Positions 21,595 through 30,892 are shown, counted from the first letter of the stretch. The stretch is DNA of 41,858 nt from Actinomycetota bacterium (GCA_003598015.1 QZKE01000060.1:1-41858), one strand, 5' to 3'. The notes: a model not told the origin generated them from the letters alone. Translations and numbers: made by a program.

Positions 21595-24500
21595 GTGAGA
21601 AGATCGTTATGCATGTTCGTGGCCGTCTGCATGGTCGTCCTGCTCGCCTCTTCCCTCCCCTTCTCTCCCCCGGCACAGGGTGCGGAGTTGAAGATGTTCG
21701 TCGAGATAGCGGAGTTCGTCATGTCCCTGTTCGAGACGAGCAACACCATCGCCGAGTTCTTTCTAGGCGACAATCCCTCCCACGAGCTCGTGGAGGAGAT
21801 GAAGCACGTATCGCAGGAACTGGGGGAGATACTCTCGGACCTGGAGGAGATACAGGCCGAATTGCAGGCGATAGACAAAGCCATCAACCAGCTGGCGGGT
21901 TTCGAGGTCGAGCAGAATGCCTGGTCTTACATCCCCACCCTGCAGAATCTCTACGGCACCAGGGAGCTGCCGACCGGCACGCTCTACGGTTACTCGCAGA
22001 AAAATTACGGGGAGGTATCCCCCGACGAGATCACCACTCTCATGAACAAGATAATGGACGGCGACGCCGCCTACCAGGCCATGCTGGCCTTCTACGACGT
22101 GTTGACTCCCGGGCATCTTCCGGGCGGCAACAGCGCCATGTACTACGCCACGAACGTGGCCATTATGGATTACTCGGGAAATCCCGCCGTCTGTGATTTC
22201 TCGACCAGCGTCGAATCGACCAATGGAGTTCCCATCGTGGTCGAGAGGCCCATGTACTTCGACTACAAGGACGCCTGGACGGGAGGCCACAGCACCGTCG
22301 GAGCCCTGGATCCCGCTCCCGTCTTTTACTTCGCCGAGGGGACCTGCCGGTCCGGCTTCGAGCCTTATCTGTGCGTGCAGAACCCGCAGGAGGGCGACGC
22401 GGATGTCACCATCACCTACATGAGGGGGGACGGCAGCACGGCGGAGCAGTCCTTCACCGTTGCCGCCAGATCTCGCTACACGGTGATCGTGAAGAACTTC
22501 CTCGGCGAGGGCGATGAAGTGGCCTACGACTTCTCGGCCCGGGTGGAATGCACCAACGGCAGGGCGATAGTGGCCGAGCGTCCCATGTACTTCAACTACC
22601 AGGGAGCCTGGACGGGAGGCCATAACGTTATCGGGGCCAACGCCCCCGCCCCCGCGTTCTACTTCGCTGAGGGCACCTGCCGGCCTGGATTCGATCCCTA
22701 TATCTGCGTGCAGAACCCGCAGGAGGGTGCGGCGGATATTGCCATCACCTACATGAGGGGGGACGGCAGCACGGCGGAGCAGTCCTTCACCATGCCCGGC
22801 ACGGCGCGTTATACGGTGAACGTCAAGGATTTCATGGGCGGGGGTAACGACGTCGCCTACGATTTCTCGGCCCGGGTGGAATGCACCAACGGCGGGTCCA
22901 TAGTGGCCGAGCGTCCCATGTACTTCAACTACCAGGGAGCCTGGACGGGAGGCCATGACGTGGTCGGGGCCACGGCTCCGGCCCCCGTTTTCTATTTCTC
23001 CGAGGGCACCTGCCGGTCCGACTTCGACTCCTATATCTGCGTGCAGAACCCGCAGGAGGGTGTGGCGGATGTGGCGATCACCTACATGAACGGAGACGGC
23101 TCCATCCACGAGCAGTCCTTCAGCGTCGCCGGCAACTCGCGCTACACCGTAAACGTGAAGGATTTCATGGGCGAGGGGGACGACGTCGCCCACGACTTCT
23201 CCGCCAAGGTGGAGTGCACCAGCGGCGGGAACATCGTGGCCGAGAGGCCCATGTACTTCAACTACCAGGGAGCCTGGACGGGAGGCCACTGCTCGCAGGG
23301 TCTGCAGACTCCCGACACCAGTCTGTTCTTCGCCGAAGGAACTGTACGCGACGGCTTCGATCCCTATCTGTGCATACAGAATCCCCAGGACAGCGACGCG
23401 AACGTGAAGATCACCTACATGAAAGGCGATGTAAGGATCCAGGAGCAGTGGCTCCAGGTGCCGAAACGCTCCCGCCGCACCGTAAGGGTACGCGACGTCT
23501 ACGAGAGCAATACCCTCATGGACGTGTACGAGAAGGACATCGAGTCCCTCTTCCTGGGTGACCTCATGTACCAGTTGCAGGCGATCCGGCTGGTGTGCGA
23601 GGCCATCAGCACCAAGCCCGGCTATCACGGCTACGCCAACGAAAAGGATTTCGCCGCCGCGGTCTTCGGCCCCGGGGGCATCATCGACGAGGAGGTGGAC
23701 GAGTTCCTCACCGCGGTGGAGACCTACGTGATGAGCAAGGCCGACCTTACCAGCCTGCGCGGGGGCCCGACTGTGACCCTGCCCGCGGGCGCGGATGACG
23801 TGTTCGCGCGGGCCGACTACCTGGCGAGGGCGGCGCGGGGGGAGTTCTCCGGCCTCTGCGGGAGGATCGTAGGCAGCCAGGACGTCGTGCCTGCGGGATC
23901 CATACCGCCGATAACCATCAGGGCGTCGGGCTCCAGCGCGCCGCCGCTCTCCCCCTCCGCCACCAAGGCCGCCAACGTTCCCGCCGTGGCTTCAATATCC
24001 GGAACCGACAGGGTCCCCTGTTGCTACGACCTGTGGAACGGGCAGAGCATAAACGCGTCCGACGTATGGTCCTCGGCCCGCTATGCCTTCGACGATATCA
24101 CCCCTGGGCAGTACGACGTCCTCAACGCCAACGGAGACGTGCTCCAGAAGGTGACGGTTGCCGCGACGCCCATGACGGTGATCATCGGAGGAAAAGAAGT
24201 GACGGTCGACATACCCTATGGGGATTTCACCATCCCCATGAAAGACGGCGGCTCGCCGGCTGTCTTCACCTCCAGCCAGTGGACGCCATCCCAGACCGGG
24301 AGCGGCAAAGCGGACCCGGCGGCGGGGACCATAACCTGCAACGGGACCGCCACGGGCAGTACCATGTCCTTCTCGGCTTCCGCGCAGCTCGCCCGCGCCG
24401 ACTTCACCGCATCCAACGGGGTGGCGGGCTTCAGCCCATTCATCGCGTACGAGATGGATATATCGTCACTGGTCAAGCTGTACCTTCCGGGATACTCCCT

Positions 24501-25104
24501 GCAGAGCGGGGAAACCGAGGTCTCCTGGTTCCTCACACTCACCGACAAGACCACCAACCGCACGGATTTCATCGACGGCGACTCTTTGAAGTTGAGCTAT
24601 AGCGGGGAATGGGGGTGCGACAAGAGCGCACAGTTCAAGCCGGTATACAAGGGTGCCGCACCCGCCCTGCTGTGCAAGGGCCACACCTACACCGTCACCC
24701 TGACCGCCAGCTGCAGCGGCGTAAAGGATGTCACGGGCGCGAACGCGTCCGCGCAGTTCACCGCCACCATGAAGCGGCTGCAGGTCGTCTACCAGGCGGG
24801 CACCTATCCCGAGATATGGCAGGTCGATCCGGTGAGCGGAAAATCCGGGAACAAGATAACCCTGGCCGGGATCTTCAACGTCCCGGACGATTACAGCGGG
24901 CTCGAGGTCACCTTCAGCGGCGTAAAGGCGACGAAGTTCGTGAGCAAGGGCACCACTACCATCAACGGCCAGACGGTGCAGACGCTCACCGTCGAGGTGC
25001 CCAAGAACGTGCCCAAGGGCCCGGGTGCCCTGATACTCAACCAGACCAATAAGAGTTATCCGCCCGAGGGCTCCAGCAATCCCGTGCGGTTCACATCGTC
25101 TTGA
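21595..25104 (+). CDS. Large secreted protein with YFAEG/ERPMYF repeats and TIG domain
   Basis: About 1169 residues from the GTG at 21595 (AGGAAGG upstream); an ATG at 21553 is an alternative. A signal peptide (RRS, hydrophobic core, cut near AQGA, residue 30) predicts export. Residues 63-100 are a coiled-coil helix (EEMKHVSQELGEILSDLEEI). From about 200 to 600 comes an array of 111-residue beta-rich repeats, with F(A/S)EG at residues 246, 357, 468 and 579 and ERPMYF in four places. The first unit has only its ERPMYF half and the last only its FAEG half, with helical sequence on both sides (later VYEKDIESLFLGDLMYQL). The final ~100 residues resemble an IPT/TIG domain (WQVDPVSGKSGNKITLAG). There is no cell-wall anchor motif. 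The function is unknown; a surface or adhesive role is a guess. Confidence 0.8.
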   Translation: MRRSLCMFVAVCMVVLLASSLPFSPPAQGAELKMFVEIAEFVMSLFETSNTIAEFFLGDNPSHELVEEMKHVSQELGEILSDLEEIQAELQAIDKAINQLAGFEVEQNAWSYIPTLQNLYGTRELPTGTLYGYSQKNYGEVSPDEITTLMNKIMDGDAAYQAMLAFYDVLTPGHLPGGNSAMYYATNVAIMDYSGNPAVCDFSTSVESTNGVPIVVERPMYFDYKDAWTGGHSTVGALDPAPVFYFAEGTCRSGFEPYLCVQNPQEGDADVTITYMRGDGSTAEQSFTVAARSRYTVIVKNFLGEGDEVAYDFSARVECTNGRAIVAERPMYFNYQGAWTGGHNVIGANAPAPAFYFAEGTCRPGFDPYICVQNPQEGAADIAITYMRGDGSTAEQSFTMPGTARYTVNVKDFMGGGNDVAYDFSARVECTNGGSIVAERPMYFNYQGAWTGGHDVVGATAPAPVFYFSEGTCRSDFDSYICVQNPQEGVADVAITYMNGDGSIHEQSFSVAGNSRYTVNVKDFMGEGDDVAHDFSAKVECTSGGNIVAERPMYFNYQGAWTGGHCSQGLQTPDTSLFFAEGTVRDGFDPYLCIQNPQDSDANVKITYMKGDVRIQEQWLQVPKRSRRTVRVRDVYESNTLMDVYEKDIESLFLGDLMYQLQAIRLVCEAISTKPGYHGYANEKDFAAAVFGPGGIIDEEVDEFLTAVETYVMSKADLTSLRGGPTVTLPAGADDVFARADYLARAARGEFSGLCGRIVGSQDVVPAGSIPPITIRASGSSAPPLSPSATKAANVPAVASISGTDRVPCCYDLWNGQSINASDVWSSARYAFDDITPGQYDVLNANGDVLQKVTVAATPMTVIIGGKEVTVDIPYGDFTIPMKDGGSPAVFTSSQWTPSQTGSGKADPAAGTITCNGTATGSTMSFSASAQLARADFTASNGVAGFSPFIAYEMDISSLVKLYLPGYSLQSGETEVSWFLTLTDKTTNRTDFIDGDSLKLSYSGEWGCDKSAQFKPVYKGAAPALLCKGHTYTVTLTASCSGVKDVTGANASAQFTATMKRLQVVYQAGTYPEIWQVDPVSGKSGNKITLAGIFNVPDDYSGLEVTFSGVKATKFVSKGTTTINGQTVQTLTVEVPKNVPKGPGALILNQTNKSYPPEGSSNPVRFTSS
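22203..23490 (+). repeat. 333-bp tandem coding repeats
   Basis: The FAEG codons recur at 22330, 22663, 22996 and 23329, exactly 333 bp apart. Long stretches are nearly identical in DNA, for example around 22415-22455 and 22748-22788, suggesting recent duplication or gene conversion. Confidence 0.85.
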
Positions 25105-25290
25105 GGCGCGGGCCCTTGGCAGCTGCACGGGAACGGGGGCACGGCCTGCCGGCCGCATCAGCGCGGGGCGTAGCCCGGAGAGACGGGAGTGCGGCCGTAT
25201 TGCCGGTGTAAAGAGGCGGGAGGAACGCGGAGCTCATACGTGATCGGGAAACTCGCGCTGCATATAGCATGCAGCGATGCTGTAAGAGCC

Positions 25291-26274
25291 CTACAAAGGA
25301 ACGTGGGCCATCGCCTCAAGCGCTCCGATTCTTTCATCGACTGTCGGCACGTGTATAGTGCCCCTCCCGAATATACTGCTGTGGCTTTTCGTGTCGCTTA
25401 TCGGCACAAAGGTTACCCAGTTAAGAAAGCTGAGCTTCTTATGGAGGCTATTCGCTTGTGCGCCTCTAAGAGCACGGACAAGAGCTTCGGGATCAAGAGT
25501 CCACCTGAATGCGCATGCATCGGCAAGATAATCGTGATCGGCAAGATTCGAGTTTGATTGAGGATCTATGGCTATTCTCAGGGGAACAGCAACGAAGAAC
25601 ACGCAAAGTATTATCAACGCCGGGATGAATTTCCACATGCCGGAGATATCGACGACCGCCATGTAGGTAATCAAGGGAAGCAAGAAAAGGAGGGCGGTGA
25701 TGAACGGAAGCGGTTTTTTCCTTACAAAAGCGTGCAACAGAAGCGACGCCGCGGGGAGATTGAACTCAACCGGGAAATAGGGAATCGAGACATCTCCGTT
25801 CCTTATATGGGCGACCTCGTGAGCGATTACGGCCGCCAGTTCCTTCTCGCTCAGGCTCTCCACCAATCCACGCGTCAAGTATATGGATGCATTTCCGTGC
25901 TTCTCCATCGAGAAGGCATTCCTGAAACCATAGTCGATGCATGCGACTTCGGGGGCCTTGATCCCGGCCGCAAGCGAAATCCCCTCCGCGGCATCTCTCA
26001 ATGAGTGCATTCTCCAGGAAGGCGCGGCATCGTACTTCAACCCAGGGCCAAGGAACCAGTCGAAGCTGAAGATGGTCTTCAATACGAACAACATGCAGGC
26101 AAAGATCAAGGGGAGCAACGATAGTCCGAAGGCCCAGTGCGATTCGTCCGTACCAAATCCTACCAACAGCACGAGACCGATGAATAATAGTTGCATGAAA
26201 AGGGCCAGCGCGAGCCTGTATAGATTGATCCTTTTTCTTGATGCGACCTGGCCTTCGTCAATCATTTGTACCAT
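25291..26274 (-). CDS. M48-like (HtpX-type) membrane metallopeptidase
   Basis: About 327 residues, ATG at 26274 after GAGG. Two membrane segments come first (about 20-40 and 48-72), then the zinc motif AVIAHEVAHIRNGD (HEVAH near 152-156), then two hydrophobic segments (about 190-232). In M48 enzymes the third zinc ligand is a Glu in an ExxAD motif; here the matching stretch is DHDYLADA, with Asp in place of Glu, so activity needs checking. The family cleaves membrane or exported proteins. It follows the DUF2207 gene by 49 bp on the same strand, so the two are probably an operon. Its DNA is visibly more AT-rich than its neighbours, which may mean acquisition by transfer. Confidence 0.75.
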   Translation of the reverse strand: MVQMIDEGQVASRKRINLYRLALALFMQLLFIGLVLLVGFGTDESHWAFGLSLLPLIFACMLFVLKTIFSFDWFLGPGLKYDAAPSWRMHSLRDAAEGISLAAGIKAPEVACIDYGFRNAFSMEKHGNASIYLTRGLVESLSEKELAAVIAHEVAHIRNGDVSIPYFPVEFNLPAASLLLHAFVRKKPLPFITALLFLLPLITYMAVVDISGMWKFIPALIILCVFFVAVPLRIAIDPQSNSNLADHDYLADACAFRWTLDPEALVRALRGAQANSLHKKLSFLNWVTFVPISDTKSHSSIFGRGTIHVPTVDERIGALEAMAHVPL

Positions 26275-26323
26275 CACACCTCGGGAGCCAAACGCCTGGA
26301 TTTGCGGGCATTACTTATTAACC

Positions 26324-28180
26324 TCAGCCCGCGGAGGAGCCGCCGCCGCCGAAGCCGCCGCCGGAGGAGCCGCCGCCGAAACCCCCGCTGCTGAAACCGC
26401 CGCTGAAGCCGCCTCCGCCTCCCAAGGAACCGGAAGAGGACGGCGTCGAGCGCAATATCTCGTAGCTCATGTTCCTCAGACTCGAGGCAAAGACCATGGT
26501 GTCGAAGGCGCCCGTCCCCGCGTACCACTCCGGGGAGGTCGCGAGGATGCCCGCGAACATCTCCGCCCACCTGTCCGCCATGCCCAGCACCATGGCGTAG
26601 GGCAGGTTCTCCTGGAAATTCTGCAGGGTCATGGATTCCGCCTCCCCCGCCTCCGCGGTCTTCAGGTACTCGCGGAAGCCCATGGCCTGCCAGTACAGCC
26701 TGGAGCCGAGGGGGGTGCGTTGCGGCATGGCGTGCCCGATGGCCCACATGGCGATCCCCGCCGGTACGGTACCCGCCAGCAGCAGCCATACGTATCCCAG
26801 GTCCAGCCAGAAGTGCAGGATGAAGAGGATGACGGGCGGGAGCAGGATCAGCGCCATCGCCCACCTGAAATACCTGCCGATAGTCTTCTCGGGGTCGTCG
26901 TAGAAGAGTTTCTTCTTCCTCACTTCATCCCCCACGCCGCCGAGAAAGGTCGTAAGGCGGTCCCCCAGCCTGACGTCGTCCTCTTCCACGACGTCCCCCT
27001 TCTTGAACAGCCCTTTCATCACCGTCACCTCGTAGGGAAGCAGGTCCTTCTTGGAGTCGTCCTTGCGTTCGAACGAGAACTCCTTCACCTTGGAACCCTC
27101 GTTCCCTTTCTCATGGATCTTGAGCTTGCCGCGCACGGCCAGGTCGATGACGGTGGCCGTCATATCCTCCGCCCTCGGGTGCTGGTTCAGGAGCATGGCC
27201 ATGAGCGCCGGCCTCAACTCCCGTGGCGCCTCGTAGCTCACGCCGGGAGGAGGCCCCGCGTATGCGTCCCTCCCTTTCCACCCCCACATGCCCAGCATCA
27301 GCGCCACGATGGCGAGGAAGACGGCGAGGGCCAGGCCGAGCATCAGCCACATGGTGGAGCTGCGGTAAGGCCAGGGCTTCTGGATCGTCCCCTTGGGCAT
27401 GGCTACGTCGATGGTGAAATCGCTGTAGGGCGGGACGTAGCGCGCTTCCCACCAGATGACTTCCCCGGCGCGGCCTGAATCCTCGCTGCTCTCGACGAGA
27501 TAGGGCGCATAGTAGTCTGTGTATTCCACCTCGCTCATCACCGTGCCCTCGGGGAGCCTCACGGTGATGCGCGAGGATTTAATGGGAACGGCGCGGTCGT
27601 AGGATACCGCGTTCCAGTAGAGGCGATCGTAGTCCTGCGCGTATATCATGGCTCCCGTCACGCGGTAGGAGATGATCCATCCCCGCTGCTCGTCCCGGGC
27701 CTGGAACTCGATACGGATGAGCTCCCCGCCACCATAGGATTCGGCCTTCCAGAGACCGCTATCGTAGGGGGTACCGTCCAGGTTGAAGACCTCTACGTCC
27801 TTGACGCGTACCTTGCCGTAGGTCCTGCCCTCGGTCACCCCCCTGGCCGTCTGGGTGGTGATGTCGCGGGTGAGGAAGGAGAAGCTCCCGGTGAAGTTGA
27901 CCACCTGCGTCTCGCGCACGGTGAAGGAGCCGTCGCCGTGCACCTGGATATCGCTGTCGAAGCGCTCGAACTCCCAGCTCTTGAAATGACTCTCCTGCTC
28001 CCATACGCCTCCACCCGCGCCCACGCTTCCGTATCCGCCGCGCGCGGGTTTCCGTCCGTGCATGGTGGACGATTCCGGAAACGCCGCCGCCGCGGCCATG
28101 GGTATCGCGAGCATGGCGAGGACGGCCAGGCACGCGAGAAAGAAGAAGACGGCCGAGCGTCGCGATCGTCGTTTCTGCAT
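26324..28180 (-). CDS. DUF2207 family membrane protein
   Basis: 618 residues. An N-terminal hydrophobic segment (about 12-33) serves as signal or anchor. A large extracytoplasmic beta-rich part (about 60-280) contains the DUF2207 pattern, including HGDGSFTVRETQVVNF and YWNAVSYD. A membrane helix near 275-297 (MLGLALAVFLAIVALMLGMW), a cytoplasmic portion and a hairpin of two helices (about 435-480) follow. The C-terminus is Gly/Ser-rich (GGGFSGGF-type), typical of this family. The function of DUF2207 is not established. The M48-like peptidase gene follows closely. It starts downstream of the repeat block at 28251-28335. Confidence 0.85.
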   Translation of the reverse strand: MQKRRSRRSAVFFFLACLAVLAMLAIPMAAAAAFPESSTMHGRKPARGGYGSVGAGGGVWEQESHFKSWEFERFDSDIQVHGDGSFTVRETQVVNFTGSFSFLTRDITTQTARGVTEGRTYGKVRVKDVEVFNLDGTPYDSGLWKAESYGGGELIRIEFQARDEQRGWIISYRVTGAMIYAQDYDRLYWNAVSYDRAVPIKSSRITVRLPEGTVMSEVEYTDYYAPYLVESSEDSGRAGEVIWWEARYVPPYSDFTIDVAMPKGTIQKPWPYRSSTMWLMLGLALAVFLAIVALMLGMWGWKGRDAYAGPPPGVSYEAPRELRPALMAMLLNQHPRAEDMTATVIDLAVRGKLKIHEKGNEGSKVKEFSFERKDDSKKDLLPYEVTVMKGLFKKGDVVEEDDVRLGDRLTTFLGGVGDEVRKKKLFYDDPEKTIGRYFRWAMALILLPPVILFILHFWLDLGYVWLLLAGTVPAGIAMWAIGHAMPQRTPLGSRLYWQAMGFREYLKTAEAGEAESMTLQNFQENLPYAMVLGMADRWAEMFAGILATSPEWYAGTGAFDTMVFASSLRNMSYEILRSTPSSSGSLGGGGGFSGGFSSGGFGGGSSGGGFGGGGSSAG

Positions 28181-28250
28181 GAGACCCTGCCCCCTTATAA
28201 GTCGCTCTCTATATCCCTGTGAGCACCCTCAAACGGAGCTGGCGCTCAGA

Positions 28251-28335
28251 GATTGCCGCGTCGCCTGCGGCTCCTCGCAATGACATCATTGTAACGCTCC
28301 AGCCGCTTGCGGCTCCTCGCACATGATTGTAATCC
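28251..28335. repeat. Second intergenic repeat family
   Basis: GATTGCCGCGTCGCCTGCGG with CTCCTCGCAATGACA, followed by a related copy containing CGCTTGCGGCTCCTCGCA and ATGATTGTAA. The ATTGC...GCAAT ends can pair. It lies between the HgdB-like gene's stop and the DUF2207 gene. From memory, similar ATTGC-CTCCTCGCAATGACA elements are scattered in many bacterial genomes. Confidence 0.6.
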
Positions 28336-29595
28336 CTACACGCTTACGCTCTCGCCCAGCAGGTTCTCCACGAAGTCGCGGATGCGGTTCTCGATCTGGG
28401 CGCGGTCGTACCAGCGCGAGTCGGTGTGGTCGGCCTCGATGATCAGCGCCGGCTTGCCGGTGCGCCGCGTGAACTCCTTCGCCAGGTCGTACTGGCCCAG
28501 AGAATAGGGTTTGCAGCTGCGGTTGGAGTGCATGATCATGCCGTCAACGCCGAAGCGCGTGGCCAGCGACTCTATCTTGTCCGCCATGCGCTCGAGGTTG
28601 ATGTTCAGATAGACCTCGGCGTAGATATTGGCCATGCTCGCAAGCGGCCTCTCCGCGTCAACCCCGGAAAACGTCCATGCGCTGGTGTAGGTATCCGCGA
28701 CCAGGCAGGTCTCGAGTTCCATGAACAGCCGGCCCAGGTTGCGCATCTCGTACCATACGGGAATGTTGTCCCACAGCACGCGGTACTTCTCCGTGGGGAG
28801 GATGCCGATGTCCTCCTCGATGCGCTGCTTCATCTCCTCGAGCACGCCCTGGTAGAAGTCCACCACCTCCTGGGTGCCCCGCAGGGTGACGATGGGGGCC
28901 ATGAGGATGAAGGCATCGAAGCAGGTCATGGGTGCCGGCCGGTGCTCGTTACAGGCGAGCACCTGGCTCCACAGCTCCCCGGCGATGAGGGACTTGGCGG
29001 CCACGTCGATGAAGCGCTGCTCGTCGTAGACCCTTCCGGTCACCTTTTCCAGTAAGGCCATGTACTCCTCCATCTGGCGCAGCGAGTAGTCGGCGATGTG
29101 TTGGGGCAGCTCGCCGCGGACGAAGGGGGTATCGTAGATGAACAGGGGCACGTCGAAGAAGCGCGCCAGTTCCTCGTACCACTTGAAGACGGTGTTGCAG
29201 ATGTTGTTGCAGGCCACCAGGAAGGTGGGGCGGGGCAGGCCGCCGATGGGCCCTCCCTTGGTCATGGCGCTGCCGATGTCGCCGCGGGCGTAGGAGCAGA
29301 GGTCGCGGGAGAAGCCGCGGCCCTCGGCCACCTCGCACAGCTCCACGTTCATGTGGGCGGCTCCGCACATGGCCCCGTGGTTCTCCGGGTAGACGGGGAT
29401 GACGTCGAAGGCGATGAGGGGCTCCACCGGGGCGCCGCTGGTGATCCAGGCGATGTGCCTGTCGGTGCCCTCCGCCCCCTTGGCCTCCATGTAATACTTG
29501 GTCATGAGGTCGCGCATGGCGCCGGCCGACTTTATCTTGCGCCGTTCCTTGTCTGCCTTTTCCTTCTCCGTGAGCTCTTTGCCGTTACCGCTCAT
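28336..29595 (-). CDS. 2-hydroxyacyl-CoA dehydratase/benzoyl-CoA reductase family subunit (1)
   Basis: About 419 residues, ATG at 29595 (or GTG at 29598) after AAGGAGG. It belongs to the HgdB/BcrB-C family: the N-terminal IAWITSGAPVEPLIAFDVIP, the Cys-bearing SRDLCSYARGDIG, LVACNNICNTVFKWYEEL, then YRVLWDNIPVWYEMRNLG and HSNRSCKPYSLGQYDL, and a closing EADHTDSRWYD. Members bind a [4Fe-4S] cluster through cysteines and act with a partner subunit and an ATP-driven activator in radical dehydration or ring reduction of acyl-CoAs. The likely partner is the next gene upstream. No activator (HgdC-like ATPase) is in the window. The substrate is unknown. Cytoplasmic. Confidence 0.85.
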   Translation of the reverse strand: MSGNGKELTEKEKADKERRKIKSAGAMRDLMTKYYMEAKGAEGTDRHIAWITSGAPVEPLIAFDVIPVYPENHGAMCGAAHMNVELCEVAEGRGFSRDLCSYARGDIGSAMTKGGPIGGLPRPTFLVACNNICNTVFKWYEELARFFDVPLFIYDTPFVRGELPQHIADYSLRQMEEYMALLEKVTGRVYDEQRFIDVAAKSLIAGELWSQVLACNEHRPAPMTCFDAFILMAPIVTLRGTQEVVDFYQGVLEEMKQRIEEDIGILPTEKYRVLWDNIPVWYEMRNLGRLFMELETCLVADTYTSAWTFSGVDAERPLASMANIYAEVYLNINLERMADKIESLATRFGVDGMIMHSNRSCKPYSLGQYDLAKEFTRRTGKPALIIEADHTDSRWYDRAQIENRIRDFVENLLGESVSV

Positions 29596-29723
29596 CACTC
29601 AAATCCTCCTTTTCGGAGCCGTTCACACTGCCTGTTCGCCTGTCCTGCAACCGGCTTCCTGGCTATCCCTGGGCGGGGGAGTCGGAATCCGATATGTCCT
29701 CCTCCATCGCTTTGGTGCGCAAT

Positions 29724-29758
29724 ACCCCCTGGGGTAACAAAAAACAAGACCTGACCCC
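29724..29758. repeat. GGGGTC-type element after the second HgdB-like gene
   Basis: On the minus strand, directly after the TAG, GGGGTCAGGTCTTGTTTTTT leads to GTTACCCC, so GGGGT pairs with ACCCC. It shares the GGGGTCAGG core with the other elements but has a T-rich middle and different arms, so membership is less sure. Confidence 0.5.
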
Positions 29759-30892
29759 CTATACTCCGCTTATGGTCTCGAGGAAGGCCTGCAGGCGCGT
29801 GCGCAGCTGGCCCCGGGAGAAGGACTGCAGCTCGCTCTCCAGCACCAGCGAGGGCACGTCCAGCTCCTTCTGCAGGCGCTCCCGCAGGTAGGGCACGTCG
29901 AAGAGGTGCGGCTCGCAGAAGGACTGCAGGTAGAAGATGACCCCCGCCGCGCCACTGTCCTGCACCTGCCTGACGAGGTGCTCCACGCGGTCCTCGATGG
30001 ACTGGTGTTTGGCCGGGCAGTTCACCCGCCCCCACATGCGCCTGGCCAGCGCCTCCTCCGGGGTGTCGGCCTCGTCGACGTAGTTGTCGAAATAGCGGTG
30101 GCCGCTGCACAGGTCGTCGTCCACCACGTCCGCCCCCAGCTCCTGGAGCAGCTCCACGAGGTCCGGGGTAGTGCAGACGCTGCCGCTCACCAGGAGGGGG
30201 GTTCTTTCCCTGCCCGGCTGCCCGCCGGTGTCCAGGCCCTCCAGCAACTCGTGCAGCATCTCGTTGTGCTTCTCGCGCCGCATCCAGAACCCGGCCGCCA
30301 GGCAGGCGGTGGCGGAGAGGCCGTCGAGGACGCCGGGGCTGGTGGTGCGCAGCTTGTACAGCCGGTCCGCCAGGCGGCGGTTGCGGTTATATACGTGGAT
30401 GCTCTCCTCGAGGGCATCGTCCCAGATGGCCTCGCCGACATAATCCTCCACGCTGCGCCGGAAACGGTGCACCTCCTCCACCAGGAAGGGCAGGGAGACG
30501 TCCTCGCCCATGCGGATGGGGAGCACCAGGTCACCGTGGAAGGGGAAATCCGTGTTGCGGCGCCAGATGTCCGAGAGCCGCATCATGGTGTCGCAGGTCT
30601 GCACGAAGACCGCCCCCTCCAGGAAGTCGAGCTCGCCGGCCAGGGCCATGTCCAGGTCGGTGCGGGCGAGGGAGCAGCAGTAGGTCTGGAGGTGGGCGTC
30701 GGCGTAGGTTATGGTGCGCACCGCGCCCATGAGGCGGACCGGCGTGAACCCCGCGGCATGGATTATCTCCTCCGGGGTGTAGGAGCAGAACACGGCCAGG
30801 GGCTTCTCCCCCTCCTCGCGCAGCCGCGCCAGGTGCGGATAGGGATCCCTCCACAACTCCAGGCACTCGTCTACGATGGTCTGGACATCCAT
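29759..30892 (-). CDS. 2-hydroxyacyl-CoA dehydratase family subunit (2)
   Basis: 377 residues from the ATG at 30892, which follows AAAGGAG; an earlier in-frame ATG at 30922 is less well placed. It is an HgdB-family protein: PLAVFCSYTPEEIIHAAGFTP, QTYCCSLARTDLDMAL, FVQTCDTMMRLSDIW, GADVVDDDLCSG and IFYLQSFCEPHLFDVPYL, with cysteines at the cluster-binding places. It differs in length and detail from the neighbouring HgdB-like protein, as the two subunits of a heterodimer do. It is first in the pair, with 163 bp to the next start. Together they would need an external electron donor and activator. The substrate is unknown. Confidence 0.85.
   Translation of the reverse strand: MDVQTIVDECLELWRDPYPHLARLREEGEKPLAVFCSYTPEEIIHAAGFTPVRLMGAVRTITYADAHLQTYCCSLARTDLDMALAGELDFLEGAVFVQTCDTMMRLSDIWRRNTDFPFHGDLVLPIRMGEDVSLPFLVEEVHRFRRSVEDYVGEAIWDDALEESIHVYNRNRRLADRLYKLRTTSPGVLDGLSATACLAAGFWMRREKHNEMLHELLEGLDTGGQPGRERTPLLVSGSVCTTPDLVELLQELGADVVDDDLCSGHRYFDNYVDEADTPEEALARRMWGRVNCPAKHQSIEDRVEHLVRQVQDSGAAGVIFYLQSFCEPHLFDVPYLRERLQKELDVPSLVLESELQSFSRGQLRTRLQAFLETISGV

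Noticed and set aside
21763-23628. Minus-strand open frame opposite the YFAEG repeat array
   Set aside because: Its apparent repeats are only the complement of the coding repeats on the plus strand.
25937-27478. Plus-strand open frame of 513 codons
   Set aside because: It crosses the junction of the M48-like and DUF2207 genes, both well supported on the minus strand.
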